From Pseudomonadota bacterium (GTDB lineage Bacteria > Pseudomonadota > Alphaproteobacteria > Rhizobiales > Rhizobiaceae), in assembly GCA_023444445.1 (NCBI GenBank), contig JAEXMK010000060.1, positions 1 to 8,855 of the forward strand: a stretch of DNA of 8,855 bases, read 5' to 3'. The notes under the pieces are model-generated. The model worked only from the letters and a program-made list of their open reading frames with translations, ran no database searches and was not told the origin of the DNA. Positions 6,529 through 8,855 of the stretch are shown piece after piece; the first letter of the stretch is position 1, and every line of letters begins with the position of its first letter. The position numbers and the translations under genes were made by a program.

Positions 6529-7782
6529 ATGTGCAGGGCAACTCTGTTCGCCGGCTTGGTTGCCGGTTTCAGCACATTTGCATTCAACGCCGCGCAGGCG
6601 GTTGAAATCGAATATTGGCAATATGTCTTCGACACCCGCGTGAAGGCCATGGATGAGCTGATCGCGGAATTCCAGAAGGCCAATCCTGACATCACCGTCA
6701 AGCAGGTGACTTTCCCTTACGCCGACTACCAGACGCGCGTCATCGCCGCCAATCTCTCGGGCAAAGGCCCAGACGTGATGCAGCTGTTTTACGGCTGGCT
6801 CGACAAATTCGCGGCCGGCGGCATTTTGCAGCCACTGCCGACCGATACTTTCCCGCATGACAAGATCGAAAGCGAATTCTTCCCGATCGTCAGCGCCATG
6901 AAGCGCGGCGACGATTATTACGGCCTGCCGACGGCGGTTCGCTCGCTCGCCCTGTTCTACAACAAGAAGCTCTTTACCGAAGCGGGTCTCGACCCTGCCA
7001 ATCCGCCGAAGACGCTCGACGAATTCGTCGCAGCCGCGGAAAAGATCGCGAAGCACGACGCCGCCGGAAACCTCACCATTGCTGGCGCCACGCTCGACAT
7101 GGGCGGCCAGGATCACCAGTGGTGGCGTGAAGTCCTCATCCGCCAATATGGCGGCGAGCCCTATACCGACAATGACCAGAAGGTCACCTATAATAGCGAG
7201 CCGGGCATTCAGGCCCTGAAATTCTATACCAGCCTGCAGCTTGAAAAGAAGATCGGCCAGGTGGGCTTCATGGATGAGGGCCAGGCCGCCTTCCGCGCCG
7301 GCAAGGCCGGCATGACCATCGACGGCACCTTCCGGCTCGGTTCGTTCCGCACCATCAAGGATTTCGAGTGGGGCGTGACCGAACTTCCCACCAATGACAA
7401 GAATATCCGCTCCAACTATGCCAGCTACTTCGCCAACGGCATCAGCGCCAAGACCAAGGGTGACGAGCTTGAGGCGTCCAAGAAGTTCCTCGCCTATATC
7501 TCTTCGCCGGAAGCCATGGCGATCTGGCTGAAGACGGTGGGTGAACTGCCGGCACGGCGCTCCGCAGCGCTGACCGAAGAAAACCTGAAGGACCCGATCT
7601 ACGCGCCGTTCCTGAAGGGTCTGGAATATGCCCATACGACGCTGTTCATGGATGAAGCCGCCCAGCGGCAGAACGCCATCGACATGACCAACCGGGTGCT
7701 GCTCGAAGGTCAGTCGGTCGAAGATTCCATCAAGCAGGCCGCCGAGGCCGAGCAGGAAATCATCAACGCGGCGAAACCTTAA
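6529..7782 (+). CDS. Sugar ABC transporter substrate-binding protein (CUT1 family)
   Basis: A 417-aa periplasmic binding protein that captures a sugar and delivers it to the membrane permeases. Residues 1-24 form a signal peptide (hydrophobic core LFAGLVAGFSTFAF, signal peptidase I site A-Q-A before V25). There is a Cys at position 2 but no lipobox. The mature part is a family 1 extracellular solute-binding fold (SBP_bac_1, MalE/UgpB-like). It begins with VEIEYWQYVFDTRVKAMDEL, then the typical L-S-G-K-G-P-D-V-M hinge region, and it carries aromatic residues such as QDHQWWRE that may stack on a sugar. The ATG at 6529 is chosen because AAGGAGG (6517-6523) is 5 nt upstream and the signal peptide starts there; a GTG at 6466 would add 21 residues of non-signal sequence. 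It is first in the rightward operon, 15 nt before the permease. Ligand is unknown. Confidence 0.93.
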   Translation: MCRATLFAGLVAGFSTFAFNAAQAVEIEYWQYVFDTRVKAMDELIAEFQKANPDITVKQVTFPYADYQTRVIAANLSGKGPDVMQLFYGWLDKFAAGGILQPLPTDTFPHDKIESEFFPIVSAMKRGDDYYGLPTAVRSLALFYNKKLFTEAGLDPANPPKTLDEFVAAAEKIAKHDAAGNLTIAGATLDMGGQDHQWWREVLIRQYGGEPYTDNDQKVTYNSEPGIQALKFYTSLQLEKKIGQVGFMDEGQAAFRAGKAGMTIDGTFRLGSFRTIKDFEWGVTELPTNDKNIRSNYASYFANGISAKTKGDELEASKKFLAYISSPEAMAIWLKTVGELPARRSAALTEENLKDPIYAPFLKGLEYAHTTLFMDEAAQRQNAIDMTNRVLLEGQSVEDSIKQAAEAEQEIINAAKP

Positions 7783-7797
7783 CATCAAGGTCCGACC

Positions 7798-8730
7798 ATG
7801 ACAGCGATAGATCAACAGGGGGCGGCATCCGGCCGCCCCGGCGGCTCCTTTGGAGATCGCCTTTCCATGCGCACCAAAAGGCTTTTGTGGATCTGGAGCT
7901 TTCTGGCGATCCCGATCCTGTTTTACAGCATCATCCGTTTTTACCCGACGCTGCAGGCCTTCTATCTGTCCTTCACCAACTGGGACCTGCTCAGGCCGGC
8001 AAAATTCATCGGCATCGCCAATTACGTCAAGCTGTTCAAGGACCCACAATTCTGGAAGGTGTTCAGGAACACCTTCACCTATCTTATCGTCGGCACGCCG
8101 ATCAGCCTCGTTCTGGCTTTCGTCATCGCGTTTTATCTGGACCGGGTGCGCATTCTGCACGGTTTCATCCGCGCGCTTTATTTCCTGCCTTACCTGACCA
8201 CGGCTGCGGCGATGGCCTGGGTCTGGCGCTGGTTCTATCAGCCGCCGCCGATCGGCATCATCAACGACGTGCTTGGCATGATCGGCATTCCCCAGCAGCC
8301 ATTTATTCGCTCCACCGATCAGGCGCTTTATTCGGTCATGGTAACCGCCATCTGGGCTGGCCTCGGTTTCCAGATCATCATCTTTATGGCCGGCCTGCGC
8401 GCCATTCCGACGACGTTTTATGAGGCAGCCCGCATCGACGGGCTCGGCGAATGGGCGATCCTGCGCAAGATTACGCTGCCGCTTCTGAAACCCACCACTG
8501 TTTTCCTCGTGGTCTTCTCGTCGATCGGCTTCCTGCGCATTTTCGACCAGGTCTATAACATGACCACCAATGATCCGGGCGGCCCGCTCGGTTCCACCAA
8601 ACCGCTGGTGCTGATGATCTACCAGACAGCGTTCAATTCCTATGCGATGGGCTATGCCGCCGCGCAGACGGTCGTCCTGTTCACCATTCTTCTCGTCGTA
8701 TCGCTGATCCAGCTCTGGGTCCTGAGGTAA
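7798..8730 (+). CDS. Sugar ABC transporter permease 1 (MalF/UgpA type)
   Basis: A 310-aa inner-membrane subunit with about six transmembrane segments, the first at about residues 29-50 (LLWIWSFLAIPILFYSIIRF). It pairs with the second permease to form the channel. The ABC-binding loop is clear: E209-A-A-R-I-D-G-L followed by ITLPLLKP, which contacts the ATPase. The N-terminal ~23 residues are polar and cytoplasmic. The ATG at 7798 has AAGG at 7787-7790, 7 nt upstream, and the gap to the binding-protein gene is 15 nt. The C-terminus (LIQLWVLR) is short, and the last codons contain the SD of the next gene. Length is normal for CUT1 permeases. The ATPase subunit is not in the window. Confidence 0.93.
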   Translation: MTAIDQQGAASGRPGGSFGDRLSMRTKRLLWIWSFLAIPILFYSIIRFYPTLQAFYLSFTNWDLLRPAKFIGIANYVKLFKDPQFWKVFRNTFTYLIVGTPISLVLAFVIAFYLDRVRILHGFIRALYFLPYLTTAAAMAWVWRWFYQPPPIGIINDVLGMIGIPQQPFIRSTDQALYSVMVTAIWAGLGFQIIIFMAGLRAIPTTFYEAARIDGLGEWAILRKITLPLLKPTTVFLVVFSSIGFLRIFDQVYNMTTNDPGGPLGSTKPLVLMIYQTAFNSYAMGYAAAQTVVLFTILLVVSLIQLWVLR

Positions 8731-8735
8731 AATAA

Positions 8736-8855
8736 ATCAGCGAAGCCGCGCCACTCTCCCACGCCCGTATCCGCCCCGGCCGCATTATCGCCTGGACGCT
8801 GCTGTTCATCGGCGGCCTGATCATGGTTTCGCCGCTGCTCTTCATGTTCGCGACC
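8736..8855 (+). CDS. Sugar ABC transporter permease 2 (MalG/UgpE type), N-terminal fragment
   Basis: The reading frame runs open from 8736 to the window end (40 codons). It begins ISEAAPLSHARIRPGRIIAW and then shows the first transmembrane segment (TLLFIGGLIMVSPLLFMFAT), typical of MalG-type permeases. The frame has TAA at 8733-8735. It has no ATG, GTG or TTG before an ATG at 8823, which lies inside the membrane segment and would truncate it. GAGG at 8724-8727 is 8 nt before the ATC at 8736, so translation most likely starts there, or that codon is a mutated or misread ATG. The gene order fits a CUT1 operon, with the partner of permease 1 next. The product is certain as a family; the start is not. 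Confidence 0.8.
   Translation, partial: MSEAAPLSHARIRPGRIIAWTLLFIGGLIMVSPLLFMFAT

Noticed and set aside
6349..8160. Very long open frame (about 600 codons) on the minus strand opposite the binding-protein and permease genes
   Set aside because: It is antisense to two genes with clear family motifs, has no recognisable domain, starts with no SD, and is rich in the residues expected from reading GC-rich coding DNA backwards.

Overview
The window reads as ordinary GC-rich alphaproteobacterial chromosome, most like Rhizobiaceae (Agrobacterium/Rhizobium type). I judge this from the GC-biased codon use, the dense short operons with clear Shine-Dalgarno (SD) sequences, and the gene families: CUT1 sugar ABC transporter, ROK and AraC sugar regulators, and a GH4 glycosidase. 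No tRNA, rRNA, IS element, phage gene or CRISPR array was seen. This assignment is inference from style, not from a search.

Left part (1-1168): the first 27 codons of a GH4-type glycosidase run leftward out of the window. It is divergent from an AraC-family regulator with an N-terminal cupin-like sensor domain, and the two share a 198-bp intergenic region. This looks like a self-contained sugar-utilisation locus with its own local regulator. A small GTG-started membrane protein of unknown family follows (1246-1713). It converges with the end of the leftward operon, with only 3 bp between the stop codons.

Centre (1717-6273, minus strand): a three-gene operon transcribed right to left. It encodes a ROK-family repressor, a large 800-aa PIG-L-type deacetylase with extra beta-rich and amidotransferase-like domains, and a DMT/EamA transporter. 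The transporter's GTG start overlaps the deacetylase stop by 4 nt.

Right part (6274-8855, plus strand): a divergent CUT1 ABC transporter operon with a secreted substrate-binding protein, a first permease, and a second permease cut by the window edge. The second permease has no ATG, GTG or TTG start. Its SD sequence points to an ATC codon one base away from ATG.

The 255-bp region between the ROK gene and the ABC operon is the regulatory centre. It holds a 32-bp AT-rich dyad, a good ROK operator candidate that overlaps promoter-like elements for the rightward operon. A strong hairpin lies 3 nt upstream of the SD sequence of the binding-protein gene. The simplest model is that the ROK protein represses both directions until a sugar ligand appears, the ABC system imports an (N-)acetylated saccharide, and the cytosolic PIG-L protein deacetylates it. 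The substrate is unknown, and the transporter ATPase and any glycosidase partner lie outside the window.
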